Shown piece after piece: positions 45,640-57,600 of a DNA stretch of 64,000 nucleotides (within the stretch, counting starts at the first letter, position 1; every line of letters starts with the position of its first letter). Position numbers and translations under genes: made by a program. The notes under the pieces are model-generated. The model was not told the DNA's origin. It saw nothing but the letters and a program-made list of their open reading frames with translations, and ran no database searches. The DNA comes from Rhizophagus clarus (Eukaryota > Glomeromycota > Glomeromycetes > Glomerales > Glomeraceae), in assembly GCA_015698045.1 (NCBI GenBank), contig BLAL01000165.1, positions 186,001 through 250,000 of the forward strand, read 5' to 3'.

Positions 45640-46836
45640 TAATTTTTAAAAAATTTTGAACGTCTTATTTAATTAAAATGAATTAAAAATGGTGGTAACC
45701 TGCGGTAATCCGGTAACTCAATTTGTATTAAGGGGAGTTTGTGCTTAATCACGTAATTCCGGCCTAAATAGTAAATGTGTGTAATCTCATCTGACCTATA
45801 TATATATATACATGCTGCGGTTGCTGTGATAAATAATGTATGACAAATACCAATCTGTCTATATAATAACTTATTATGCTATGTGTCACCTATCGAATTT
45901 GGGGTACGGTTAAAAATTTAGCCTTGTTAATACTTAAATAAATGAGCGTGATATTTGATCGCGTGCAGGTTATTTAAGAAGTGAATTGTTCCGATGTTTT
46001 AAACTTGGTTTTAATTATGCGAGGATGTTTATATGTTATCATAACGACATACTCCTTTACCGAAATCCGCCTCTAAAAAAAACACAAAACGTTTCGTCAA
46101 CACTTCATTGGAAAAAACTAGACCATTTATTCGACTCTCAATAATAGGACACCCAGCAAATGGTAGTAAAGTGATTATGGTCTGTCATAAATATAGTGGG
46201 TATTTATATCCAATGAATCCTTCCTATTGCGCTATTGCGCACAACCAGTAAAAACGGAAACTGCGGTTTTATATCGCATCATACACGTGATGCTTAATTA
46301 TAAAAAATTTTTATGATTTACGGTAAATTACGATTCGTACTTTTTTAACTTCGTAAATATTTTTGTACTACTACTTTAACGAAGCAAGTACTAATGTTTC
46401 GTTTCTAAGTGGATTTTTAGCTCTTTGGATATGGGATTCGGTTGGCGCTGTTTTTTATAGTTTAATTTTTTTTTCATTTTTAACGAACTGTTATTAACAA
46501 TTCTTTTTTTTCCTTTTGTAGATGATCTTTGGTTCATCATACAACATCGTGATGAGTGCAATTTTGAAGATAACATATATAATCAATTAAAAATAAAACG
46601 AATCATTTTTAATATATTTATTTTTTTTTTTTACAATTTTATTTTTTATAAACAAGAATTTTACATTTATATTGAGCAATAAAACAATTAATAAAAAAAA
46701 ATTTTGACATAACTAAATAAAAGAAAGTAATTGAGAGTAATATTTTTCCTCTCATAACTAATCCTACAAAAAAAGATTATAACAAAAAAAAAATTCTAAC
46801 AAACAAAAGAAACCGAATTTTTTAAAAGAAAAAAAA
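45640..46836. other. Intergenic region upstream of copy B
   Basis: Possible core promoter: TATATATATATA near 45797 on both strands. A minus-strand frame at 46391-46576 is Lys/Ser-rich with no motif and is not accepted. The 3' flank of the CBM19-like gene (46600-46836) is very A/T-rich. Confidence 0.4.
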
Positions 46837-48255
46837 TCATTTGGTATTTGTTTTAGCTTGTTGAAGTCTAGCTTGACGATCAGCTTCAGTAGTACAAGCA
46901 ACAGTAGTACCCTTTTTCAAGACTAAAGGTAAAGCAGCACAGATGGTTCCAGAAGCACAATCAGTTAAAGCAAATTTTCCATTAGAACATTGAGCAAATT
47001 TCTTGTCAACGCAAGCTACTTCATTATTATTGCATTTATCAGTTGGCTTGAGTGAATTAAATTTATTCTGTAAAGCTTCTGCATCAGCGGCATTCTGTTT
47101 TCGAATGGCTGCTAAGTCACCACCACCATTAGAAGAAGAATTGTTGGATGGAGTTTGACTTCTTGGGGCAAGACTATCTGGTGGAGTTTGACTACCTGGA
47201 GTTTGACTGTCTGGTGGGGTTTGGCCAGCTGGTGGAGTTTGACTATCTGGTGGGGTTTGGCTATCTGGTGGAGTTTGATTGCCTGGTGGAGTTTGGTTTC
47301 CATCTTTTCCTTTGCCTTTTCCTTTGCCTTTCCCTTTGCCCTTTCCTTTGCCCTTTCCTTTGCCTTTTCCTTTGCCCTTTCCTTTTCCTTTGCCATTACC
47401 ATTGTCTTGATTATTGTTAGGAGGGCATTTACATACATTATTTGGTGGTGCATTTCCATTTCCTTTGCCTTGATCGGGTGTTGCATTTCCACCATTTCCT
47501 TTACCTTGATCGGGTGTTGCATTTCCTTGATCAGGTGTTGCAGGTGTTGCATTTCCATCTTTGCCTTTTCCTTGATCAGGCGTTGCATTTCCTTGATCAG
47601 GTGTTGCAGGTGTTGCATTTCCATCTTTTCCATTGTTTTTGCCATTGTTATTATCTTGATTGTTGTTAGGAGGGCATTTGCATATATTATTTGGTGGTGC
47701 ATTTCCATTTCCTTTGCCTTGATCGGGTGTTGCATTTCCACCATTTCCTTTGCCTTGATCGGGTGTTGCATTTCCATCATTTCCTTTTCCTTGATCAGGT
47801 GGTACATTTCCACCTCGCTCAAGTAGTACATTTTTCCCTTTTCCTTGTTTGGGTGTTTTGCTTCCAGCTTTGCCTTTACCTTGACCAGATGTTTGATTAT
47901 TGGGTGGTGAAGCTGGGCTCTTCTGACCACGAGCATCAGCAAGACGAGCCAATCGATCTTGTTCAGTATCACAAGTAATAGAAGTTCCGGGTTTATTAAC
48001 CAAAGGTAAGACAACACATTTTAAATCGCCACCACCACAAGAATTCAATTGGAATTTTCCATTAACACATTGAGCGAATTGATCTTCTACACAAGCTTGA
48101 GTATTACCTTTACAAGGTGAATTTCGGTTTAATTTTGCGAATTCTTTTGTCAATTGTTCCGCTTGATCAGCGTTCGCTGATCGAAAATTTTGACCTTGAG
48201 CTGATGACAAGGTAGTATAACTTAAAGCCAAAGCGAGTAAAATTGAGAACTTCAT
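46837..48255 (-). CDS. Secreted protein with two CBM19-like chitin-binding modules
   Basis: A single exon of 472 aa. The signal peptide is residues 1-19 (MKFSILLALALSYTTLSSA). Module 1 (about 47-95) and module 2 (about 407-454) share C-x5-6-ACV-x2-xFAQC-x-NGKF-x-L-x-x-C...C-x-x-LPLV-x-KPGT/KKGT-x-x-x-C, the pattern of chitin-binding CBM19 domains, with six Cys each. Each module is preceded by the same helix (A-D-x-A-E-x-L-x-x-x-F), so the unit was duplicated whole. The 300-residue linker is Gly/Pro/Asn/Lys-rich: ATPDQGKGNGGN repeats, two CKCPPNNN islands, a run of about 17 GK pairs, and TPPDSQ repeats. No catalytic domain is present. It probably cross-links chitin in the wall or shields it, with a basic flexible spacer. 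Its base composition is much less A+T-rich than its neighbours. Confidence 0.88.
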   Translation of the reverse strand: MKFSILLALALSYTTLSSAQGQNFRSANADQAEQLTKEFAKLNRNSPCKGNTQACVEDQFAQCVNGKFQLNSCGGGDLKCVVLPLVNKPGTSITCDTEQDRLARLADARGQKSPASPPNNQTSGQGKGKAGSKTPKQGKGKNVLLERGGNVPPDQGKGNDGNATPDQGKGNGGNATPDQGKGNGNAPPNNICKCPPNNNQDNNNGKNNGKDGNATPATPDQGNATPDQGKGKDGNATPATPDQGNATPDQGKGNGGNATPDQGKGNGNAPPNNVCKCPPNNNQDNGNGKGKGKGKGKGKGKGKGKGKGKGKGKGKGKDGNQTPPGNQTPPDSQTPPDSQTPPAGQTPPDSQTPGSQTPPDSLAPRSQTPSNNSSSNGGGDLAAIRKQNAADAEALQNKFNSLKPTDKCNNNEVACVDKKFAQCSNGKFALTDCASGTICAALPLVLKKGTTVACTTEADRQARLQQAKTNTK

Positions 48256-48500
48256 GATGATTAATTGATGATAAGGGTTAAAGGGGTTTGGGTAAATATT
48301 TTTTTGAAAATTATTTTTATGCTACCTGTAGCAAAAAAGTAATGAGAATTTTTTTTTTTTTAAATTGCCCAACGTCAAGTTGAGGAATCTTTTTCGGTAG
48401 GATTATTTTTTTTTAAAAAAAAAAAAAAAAGAATTTTTTTTAAAAAAAAAAAGGAAAAATATGAATTTGTTTTTGCTTTTCCTCAGGATTTTTTTCGGGC

Positions 48501-48509
48501 ATATTTATA
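48501..48509 (-). promoter_or_regulatory. Possible TATA box of the chitin-binding gene
   Basis: On the minus strand CTATAAATATGCCC lies about 250 bp upstream of the ATG. Between them are long T-run/A-run palindromes (48409-48452) and, next to the ATG, a pyrimidine-rich leader (CCCAAACCCCTTTAACCCTT). A pyrimidine-rich leader and a clear TATA box suggest strong expression. Confidence 0.4.
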
Positions 48510-49204
48510 GTAATCGAGGATTTGAAGTTGAAACAAAAAAAAGAATAGATTTATTATAGTAAAAAAAGGCTTTAATTAATTAATCTGATTAACAAGGTAA
48601 TATTTTTACATTGTTTTTTGATTTTTGTTTGATCACGATATTAGGGCTTGGCAGAGCATGTGAGACGCAAGTCGATCATTTTATTGTTATAATTTTTCGG
48701 CCGCATAGTAACTCAAGCCGGTTTCCAGTTTTAGGTTAGTTATGGTTACAATGAAATATTATAATAGTTGATAGTTCTTATTTGCCTTATTTGATAATTT
48801 CAGGTAAAAAAAAAAATGAGTATAACGTTTTAGTATTAATTGAAACAATTGTATAAACAACGCCATACCTTTTTTGTTTCCTTTTTCTTTAAAAAGATTG
48901 AAGTTTTGTTTTTTGTAATACAAAATTATTTACTTACTTTATTTATTTATTTTATTTTATTTTATTCTATTATTTTATTATTTTTGTAAAGAATGGAAAA
49001 AAAATTTTTTTTTTTTTTCTCCCTTTCCTTGAATACTATAAATGATTTTGTTTAAAGTAATTGCATAAGGCCTAAAGGATTTAAGAAATATGCATATTCT
49101 TCCAACACTTAAGTTTCAAAAAACATTTTACTATTTTTGTATTAGTTAGTTCGGCTGGTTGGAAATTCCAATAATAATTAAATTAGTTAAAGCCGAAGGA
49201 ACTA
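48510..49204. other. Gene-free stretch
   Basis: Upstream DNA of the chitin-binding gene. TTTATTTTA-type simple repeats at 48940-48990; nothing coding seen. Confidence 0.4.
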
Positions 49205-49350
49205 ATAATAATTTTAGAACCAATAAAGGAAATTCTTGGTACTGCGCTTCATGTAATACGGGCGAGCGGCATTGGTCGAAATTCTGCCGCAAGGCGCAGG
49301 GAGAAAAAGGATCTTAATATCCAAATATGTAAAACATGTAATACAATTCT
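49205..49350 (+). pseudogene. Zinc-ribbon-like protein relic
   Basis: The plus strand reads NKGNSWYCASCNTGERHWSK then FCRKAQGEKG and, after a one-base frame change, DLNIQICKTCNT. C-x-x-C ... C-x-x-C spacing of about 30 residues suggests a zinc ribbon, as in small Cys-rich proteins of multi-copy elements. Only one exon's worth is readable. Confidence 0.4.
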
Positions 49351-49560
49351 TTTTTCAATTGTCGATTGGATGAAATTACTTTTATGTAACAAATGCTTTT
49401 TAATATATTGAAAATAAATAAAAATAAATAAGTAAACAAAGAACATTCAGCAAAAAAAAGGGGTGAAATTTAAAGAAGAATAATAATTTTTATTATTTTT
49501 TTTTCGAAATTTAGAAAAATTTTTTTTTTTTTTTTAAGCATAAAATCTTCTTTTGTCAGT

Positions 49561-49828
49561 TACATATGGTTAGTTTTAAAGATCATGCATAATATGTAAT
49601 TTGAAATTAATAAGAATACATATACGCATCTTTTATTTGATCTTGCTTTCTTTTCAATTTCTTCTCCTTTAGTCTTCTCACGAAACTTCTCCTTACATAT
49701 GGTTAGTAAAGTTTAAAGGTCATGTACGACATGTAATGAAACTAATATGCACGTCTTTTGCATGATTGTTTTTTTGATCTTTTCTTTATTTTCAATTTCT
49801 TCTCCTTTAGTCTTCTTACGAAACTTCT
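49561..49828. repeat. Tandem duplication of about 133 bp
   Basis: Two diverged units (49561-49693 and 49694-49828) share TACATATGGTTAGT at the start and TTCAATTTCTTCTCCTTTAG then TCTTCTYACGAAACTTCT at the end. There are about two dozen differences, so the duplication is not recent. No coding content. Confidence 0.75.
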
Positions 49829-52800
49829 TATATTTTTGATGCAAGTGTGAAAAAAAAGAACAAATGTTAATAAATGATGAAAAAAAATAATATTATTCGT
49901 TTCTAAACAAAGAAATGTTGATCCTGTAGCATTATAACGTCATTAATAATTTATTTAAACAGGATTTTTGATATTGTTATTGTTACTTATTTTTATGGAT
50001 AATAAGGAACGTAATTAAAACTGAAACTTTTTATCACCCAATCATTCCGATGATAGTGAGGATGACGATGATGATAATGTATGTTACGTACGTTACAACA
50101 ATTTAAAACTCGAATATTTACTTTACAATACAATGAAAACCATGATTAGAAGATCCTTTTTTTCCTTAATTGTATAACAAGAAGTCCCTTTATTTTTAAT
50201 CATGGTACCTCATATTAATCAATCCTGTTGGATGGTTTGATTCGAAATTGCATTTTCGCGCAACCCCGAGACTTGAGAAATAATATGCAATTATTCCCTT
50301 AAAAGTTTTAAAGTTTTAAAATGTTAATGTTTTACAAACAATAAAAAAAAAAAAAATGTCGTAATAAAACCAATTTTGTGATTTTTTTTCAAAAGGGCCC
50401 ATTTTCTTAAATATTTTTTTTTTTTTTTTTTTTCGATTGAAAATTCGAATTAAGATGGGTCGTAATAATAATCATAATAATAGAGAAAAAAAAATTTTTA
50501 AAAATTTTACTCCTTTGAGGAAAAAAAAAAATTTTCAAAAATACAAATCGCGAAACGTAAAAATTACATAAAAATTGCTAAAATTTTTTACAAAATTCAC
50601 TTTGACGATTATTGACATCAATTGATCGTGAAATACTAACATATTTCTGTTATTGTGTTATTGTCAAAAAAAAAAAAAAAAAAAAAAAATCTATAAACTA
50701 CTACTTTTTTTTTTTATTTTACCTGAATTACAACCAAAGGGAATTATAGAGACAATAAAGTAGAGAGTTTATACTTATGCCATTCATTTCATTTTTAGAT
50801 TTCCGTTGGTTTGTTAAATTATCATTTATAATAAAAAAGAATAAAATAATAATGTCCTTTCGATTAATGATTTGATACTACAAAAAAACTTTGAAGTCTT
50901 ACAAAATATTTTGGATTTCAGTGGCGAAATTACATTATTAGGAAAGATATGATGCAATTTACAGTATTTATTTATATGGTCCTAATCTAAATTCCGGCGC
51001 TGCCGCATGTAATAAATAAAGATGATCAATCGGTCTTCTCGGTCTTGTTTGTCCTGGGGAAGTAAAAGTTATTACTCTGAATGTTGTGGCGCAGTAGCAT
51101 AGCAAAATTTTTGAGCTTAGTTCTACCCTTTTGAGACTAACGTCGGATAAAGTGAAAATACCGGATAATAAAATTGGGTTTTTTTTAGATTCCAAACTAA
51201 ATTTTGCAATTTATTAATAGTCCTCACTCTAACCTATTATGTCATAAAAATTTTAAGGCGTAAATTTTTGCTACTTTCCAAATATTCCAAAAACCGGCCA
51301 AGGACTGAGCGAGACCGCGATACCATCTCTAATAAGGCATACAATTTCTTTCGTTGTTACATATATGAGTAACTGGGCCATAAAAATAAACATGCATCAT
51401 GTATATAATCTTTTTTAGGTTGTTCAATAATCATCGAATAATATATTTGCAAGTGATACAGTATCAGCATTAATTATATGACCTCCCAACGAACTTTTAC
51501 TAAATTAATTAAAAAAGTTATTATAGAATATTTTTTTTTTTTAATCAAACTTGATTAATTTTGATAAAATTATTTAATTTGATAAAAAATAAATTTCTTT
51601 CTTGGTTTATCCTTTATACTCGATTTTTTTTTTTTTTGCTTTTTACTTTCTTAATTTTAATAGTTGTATATAGCAACTTTTTTAGAAAAAAAATTTTTTT
51701 ATATCTTTTATACTTTGGAAAAAATAAAATTTTGCTTTTATTTTGACGATTCGTCGCGCGCAATTTAGTAGACTTGCGTGAAATTCGATATTGAAAAATT
51801 TTACTATTGGAATGGACTGGTCCGTCCTATGTACAGATTATTTTAAGACTTCTTTCGAAGCGATAATATAGATAATCCCCGAATTTCAAGCGGTTGGTCA
51901 TAAGAATCTTTTTAAGACATTTTTATTCAAAAAAAAAAGATTTAACAAAATTTTTTGAAAAAAAAAAACAAATTAAAAAAAAAAATCAAACTACTGAGAT
52001 ATCAACAAATTACTAATAATATCGAATATTTTTTAAGAATAACAAAGTAAAACCAAAATCCTTTTTTATAAAAATAATTTGTCACACCCAAACTCTTTTT
52101 TATTCATTCCAAAAAAAATGAAATTGAAAAAAGAAGAAAAAAGGAGTTCAATTGATATTTTTTCTCTCTTAAAAAAAAAAAAAAAAAATTCCCGAGTTTT
52201 AATTAATTATTCAATTAACTCGTCCCGTTAAAACGTATATTTGTTTTATTAAACTATTTATTGTGAGAGTTCGTTTAACCAAGTGAAAGTTCTCAATTCT
52301 TTCATAATAAAACAAGAAACGTTGGCCATATTAATTTTTTTATATAATAAATTATCATTTAACTTCCACTGGTAAGTTAAACTCCTATTAAATATTTTGC
52401 AAGGTTACAATGCATTTCTTTATCATCCAATATTTTACCGACAAACAATCTTCCAAAAAATTTTTGCATAGAACCGAAAATATTTATTAGAGCAACCATG
52501 ATCACTTCATGGTTATTCTGCGATTTTAGGTAAATCAAATTTAATTGGTTCCGCAAGAGCCCGAGATCGACTGATTCCTGAAATGCTGAATAAGGGTATC
52601 ATATGATTTCAGAATATTGCCTGATACTTGACTATTTTGTCTGTTCTTACAACATGGGATGAATATGAATGGTAAATTTGAGACGGTACGATTAAATGAT
52701 ATGATCAACAAATGCTTGATTGGACCTAAACGTCCGATAGCCCTAGAACTGATAAATGAACGAAAAAAATGATTAAGACAAAGTTTTAACGTGTCAAATT

Positions 52801-53106
52801 TGTCGTAGAAAACACAATGAACGAAAATTTTACCTAGAATATGTTTATTACACATAGCGTTATATATATGTGAAAGTAACCGGGAATGTTGAGGGAGAAT
52901 TAACTAACTCTGAGTAGCTCTTTTAATAAAACTAGGCAATCTTTTTTTTTTATGGCGTTAACGGTAATGTTATTTTTCGTTAAAAATGATAAAAGGGAAT
53001 AGAATAATACACAATATGTGTTTATGTGTAATTAATTGAAATTAAAGAGTAAATGTAAAATATGGTTAGAAAAATCAATGAGTAGGTTTAGTAATTAAAA
53101 AAAAAA
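49829..53106. other. Long gene-free stretch
   Basis: Dense in poly-A and poly-T runs (50400-50480, 50664-50690, 51530, 51630, 52170-52190). A GC-richer patch at 50990-51340 could be the remains of a retroposon (CGGCGCTGCCGCATG, GACTGAGCGAGACCGCGATA) but shows no boundaries. A minus-strand frame of 104 codons at 52541-52855 has no recognisable motif. Confidence 0.45.
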
Positions 53107-53250
53107 ATTGTTTAAGCTGCTTAACCGTGCGAAACGAGGAGGTTTATATGCAACAATTTACGAACAAGAAAAATCTGTGGCTATAAAGTCAATAATAAAA
53201 AATATCTACAATAGCTTGATAATAAAAAATTTACAAGATTTACGATAACG
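53107..53250 (+). pseudogene. Possible kinase N-lobe relic
   Basis: The plus strand reads LNRAKRGGLYATIYEQEKSV then AIKSIIKN. The order G-G-x-x-A-T-I-Y ... V-A-I-K-S fits a worn glycine loop and the ATP-binding lysine of a tyrosine-kinase-like protein. It is short, with no downstream catalytic loop. Confidence 0.35.
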
Positions 53251-53727
53251 ATAGTTGTTTTTTTCTATTTTGAACTGCAAATGTGTAATTTACGCAAATC
53301 AATGCCTCAAATACTGTGTATGTATGTATCTTCTTACAGCAAAATAAACAAAAAAACCCAAGATTTTCCTTGAAGACCGAATTACCAGTAGTATAGGGTC
53401 ATTGCAAAAGCTGCAACTTTATACTACGCAATGCATAATATTCATCAAGGTCCGATAATTCCAATCAACGTAGTCGATCCCTAACTACAAAAATTTGTAT
53501 TACTTTACGTTCTTAGGCTTTATTTGACGAATTCTAAATTATTTTAAGTGACATATTACTTATTTGACAAACCTCAATAATTCTCTTAAGCGTATAAAAT
53601 GAGCTTGGACTAAAATAATGATTAATAATAACAAATGCAAAATAATAAGTTATGTTAAACGTCAAAAACACGTCAACGTGTAATGTAATGATGTAACCTT
53701 AAGGAGAGGATAAATTTGCATCACTAG

Positions 53728-54110
53728 AAACAAGAGCTAATAAAAGTCAAAATATTGTTGACTAAGTTGAATGAGATACAAAAGAATAATATTTTTGGTT
53801 GTTGCACTCAAAGTTAATTTGTTAATCCACAGAAGAGGTAATTTCTTGCAGCCACAAGAATAATGTCCATGAATTGAAATGTTGAAGTGTGAGAGAAATT
53901 AGGGATTTTACTCATTATTACAAAAAAAAGACTGGCTGTATATAAGAATAAAAAGAAAGTATCTAAAATAAAAAAAATGTGAAAAGAAAAAATAAATACG
54001 GCTCAACATCGCATAAATATTATCGTAATTTACACATTTTTTTCTAGAACAGACTAACGAAATAAATCAAGGATAGTCAAGTATCATAATGAACCTTACG
54101 CTGTAAGTTG
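53728..54110 (-). pseudogene. Duplicated 5' end of the bromodomain gene
   Basis: This segment aligns by eye with 37277-37750: ACAAGAGCTAATAAAAGTCAAAA, TTTTTGGTTGTTGCACTCA, CTCATTATTACAAAAAAA, TGCATAAATATTAYRCA-like and ATTTTTTCTAGRACWGACTAAC recur in order and orientation. It covers the upstream region, exon 1 (its ATG changed to TTG), intron 1 and only the first bases of exon 2. It is a copied promoter without its gene body. Confidence 0.65.
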
Positions 54111-54645
54111 TATTGGTTATGTTAGTTACATAATTTCGCTTTACACCTTTTATGCAGTATTTTTCATAATTTTGAACGTAATCCGAAATTATAGTTACGA
54201 TGTCAAATAGTTGTTTATTTAACACTGATTGTGTTCAATTTCTTATTTATGTGTAATGTGGAAAAAAATCTTGGAAAAATCGGAAAAACTCCGGTTAAAT
54301 ATAAAAATTCCGGAAATTTACGGAAAACCCGGTTAAATTACAATAGATTTTCCACTGTTTCTGAAGAACGCTGCAAATTTTGGTAACTCCATTAATTTAT
54401 ATAATAGATTTTGGTCCATTTTATAATAAAAAGTCGAAAAATTGAAATAAAATAATTGAATACTATATTTTGTATTCATTGAAAGCTAGCAGTATTCAAC
54501 GATTAATATATTGCACGATATTTAAAACTACTTGTTTTTGCCAATAAAATAAATTTTTATTCTTACCCTTAAAAATACAAAATATTCTATAATAAATATC
54601 CAATATAAATAACTAATAAATTTATAAAGATCATACAGTAATACA
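54111..54645. other. Intergenic, possible small element
   Basis: GTGGAAAAAAATC at 54257 and GATTTTCCAC near 54348 are inverted around CCGG-containing A-rich sequence (CGGAAAAACTCCGG, CCGGAAATTTACGG), perhaps a MITE of about 100 bp. Otherwise nothing. Confidence 0.3.
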
Positions 54646-57600
54646 TTATTTTAAATAATTAATAATATCACTCAATTCAAATAAATTTTCTACTACTTTT
54701 TTTTGAAAGTATTTATCCTCAAAAGCTCTTGGAACACCCGGATGTAATTTATAGATTGGTAAACAATCAATTTTAGGAAGATAAATGAGATCTTTTTCAA
54801 ATGATGTGAATCGAACATAATCTATTTTCTTTAAATTTAGCAAAATCAGTAATTTTTTTACGTTAGTTAAATTAAATAAAAATAAGACGTACAATAATTA
54901 AACCGTTGTTCGATTTAATTGAAGGTTCTATCCAATCGAGCCTGTCTGGTTCTACTTTCAATGGCACTGTATATTCGATCCAACCTAATCCAATAAATTT
55001 TGACAATTTATCACGTTCTAATGTGTATTCTATTTGGTCGTACGAATCATCCCCCTAATAAAATATTTTTTAGTATTTTGAATGAAACATTTCAACAAAT
55101 GAATATTAACTTACATTTCCTATCTTAATCATGAAATTCAAAGAACAATCATTGGATGATAATTCTTTAACGCATAGTCTCCAAGCAACATAATATTTGA
55201 CATCCTTCTGCCAAATATTAGACAATCTAGGGAAAGTTGCTAAATTATTCTTGATAACCAAAACTTTTCTTGACATACTTTTGTCAGTCAAAATGCAATT
55301 CCTACGTTAGTATAATCATTATAACGCGAGGATATTATTATGAATAAGAAATAAAATATTACTTACTTATCTGAGTCGTCATCATCTTGAATATTATAAT
55401 TTATAATGGAAATATTATCAAGATTTGATACAAAATAAATTGCCTTTACTATAAAAAATTATATAGTTAGGGATTAAACAGGTTTAAATTAATAATAATC
55501 ATTAAAGATTTCATACCTTTGTACATATATTGGTTAAGTTTTTCAGCAATTCCAATATCGGTAAATCCATCATCACTTATGTTATAATAATCACAAACAT
55601 ATATCCAAAAATCAAAATATTCTTGTAATAAATGAACGAACGAAATATCATCATAATTTAGTTCAAATAATCTATTTAAATCCAATAATGTTTTATCATA
55701 TTCTTTTAATTCAATATATATTTTACACCTAATAAAAAGTAGTGATTCATCATCATCAATATTAGCAATTTGATTTATTTCGGAAAAAATATCGCCTGAC
55801 TTTTTTAATTTATGATTTAAATATAGTAATTGCATCCTTGCTAACATATCACTGGAATCTAATTGTACACATTTTTCAAAATCTGAAATTGATTTGTTGA
55901 TATTTTTCATCGAATAAAAAGTTAATCCTCTATAATGATACGCCAAACTACATGATTGATTTAATTGTAAGGCTTTATTAAGATCCAATAAAGCCTCATC
56001 ATATTTTCCAAGCATATGATATGTTATAGCTCTTCTACTTAAATTATGAACATTTTCTGGATCTACATCATATGCTCTTTTAAAATATTCTATTGCCTCA
56101 TTGTATCTTCCTAATTTATTAAGTATTTCACCATAGTAACATAAAATTAGAGAATCCTCATTATTTATATTTAAATAGCTATCTAACACTGATAAAGTAT
56201 TTAAATAATCTTTTTGCATTTCATAAAGATATGCACAGTATTTAAGGCATAAATATTTTTTTGGAGTATTTTGAATTTCATTAAAAATCTTTAAAGCATG
56301 TTCATTTATAATATAATTGCTTTTGTTATTACTTTTCATTATTTGAAAAAGATAGCTACAGCCAAGTACTACATTTAAATTGTCAATATTAGCATTTAAC
56401 CCTCTGGAAATCTCCAATTTAGATATAACATCATCATACATATTTTGTCTGAAAAAAATTTCGCCATAAATGTACCAAGCAATTGGATCTTTTTCTTTTA
56501 ATTTAATAGCCTCATCTAAATATGAGCATGCTTGATCATAATTATTAAGTCGTCTATAACTATAAGCCATGAGACATTTCATAGAATAACTTTTTGGATA
56601 ATTTTTAAGATATTTTTGACACCAATCTACAGCTTGTTTATAATTTCTTTCGGTTAATTCCTTGATGACATTTTGGTATATCGGGTTTTGTTTCATTGAA
56701 TTTCCAATTTGAAAAATCGATCGTAATTTGTTTGTGTTCAATCTAATTTTTCGAACAATATTCATTTTTTTACTAAGCATAATGTCAACCTCTGAATCAT
56801 TAGAATCACTTGTATGATCTAGATTTTCTAAATCAATTGACGGCATAATATGCCCAGATTTGGTGAATTGTGAATTTAAATTTTTATAAATGGTATTCTG
56901 TGGTAAAATATTAATACATTCTATATTTTGTCGACATATTGGACATGTATCTTTTTTTAATTTCACAAAACTATCAAATGATATAATATGATGACATCCA
57001 AAAATACATAATTTATCTGCTGGTTCATTGTTAATTGGACAGGTTATATCTTCTGCAATGTTATTTAAAATTTCACCCCGTTTGTTAGCAGATAAAATTG
57101 TTCCTTTTCCTTTTTTATTTTCGTTGTTATTATTGTTATTATTAATTATTTTAAGCTCTATATGACATTTTTCTCTAACATATCCTAATAAATTTTCAAA
57201 CCTTTCTATTGATAAATTATTTACTCCTAACCTTTTGGCGTATTGTTCAAGATCAATTTCAATTACCGAAAATAATTCTTTATTAACATTATATAGATAT
57301 AGCAATACTTCAATTGCTTTAAATTGAATAAAGCTGCCTGGTGCTTTATTGAGGGATTCAATAGCTAAATAATAACATAAACCATATATTGATGTTTGTG
57401 TTGACGTTTGAACAAGATTCTGTGCAAGATCCAATACCCCAAACCATAGTGTATCTGGTAATGCAAGAGGTTCATTTTCTGCAAGATCATTAATAAAGCT
57501 TCCTGCATTTCTTAATGTCTTAGTAAGCTTATTGGATATTTCATCAAATTTAAGTTGAGAATCTAGGATAGTGTTATTGGTAACGTTTTTCCATTCCCTT

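Noticed and set aside
46391-46576. 61-codon Lys/Ser-rich minus-strand frame
   Set aside because: Composition matches the A/T-rich flank; no conserved feature and no signal.
47112-48017. Long frames in other phases and on the plus strand across the chitin-binding gene
   Set aside because: They arise from the Gly-Lys minisatellite; only the frame with the signal peptide and paired Cys modules is credible.
50968-51195. 75-codon minus-strand frame in a GC-richer patch
   Set aside because: The patch looks like a worn retroposon without clear ends; the peptide has no recognisable domain.
52541-52855. 104-codon minus-strand frame
   Set aside because: No motif, no plausible start context, no splice partner, and plus-strand readings of the same DNA are equally plausible.
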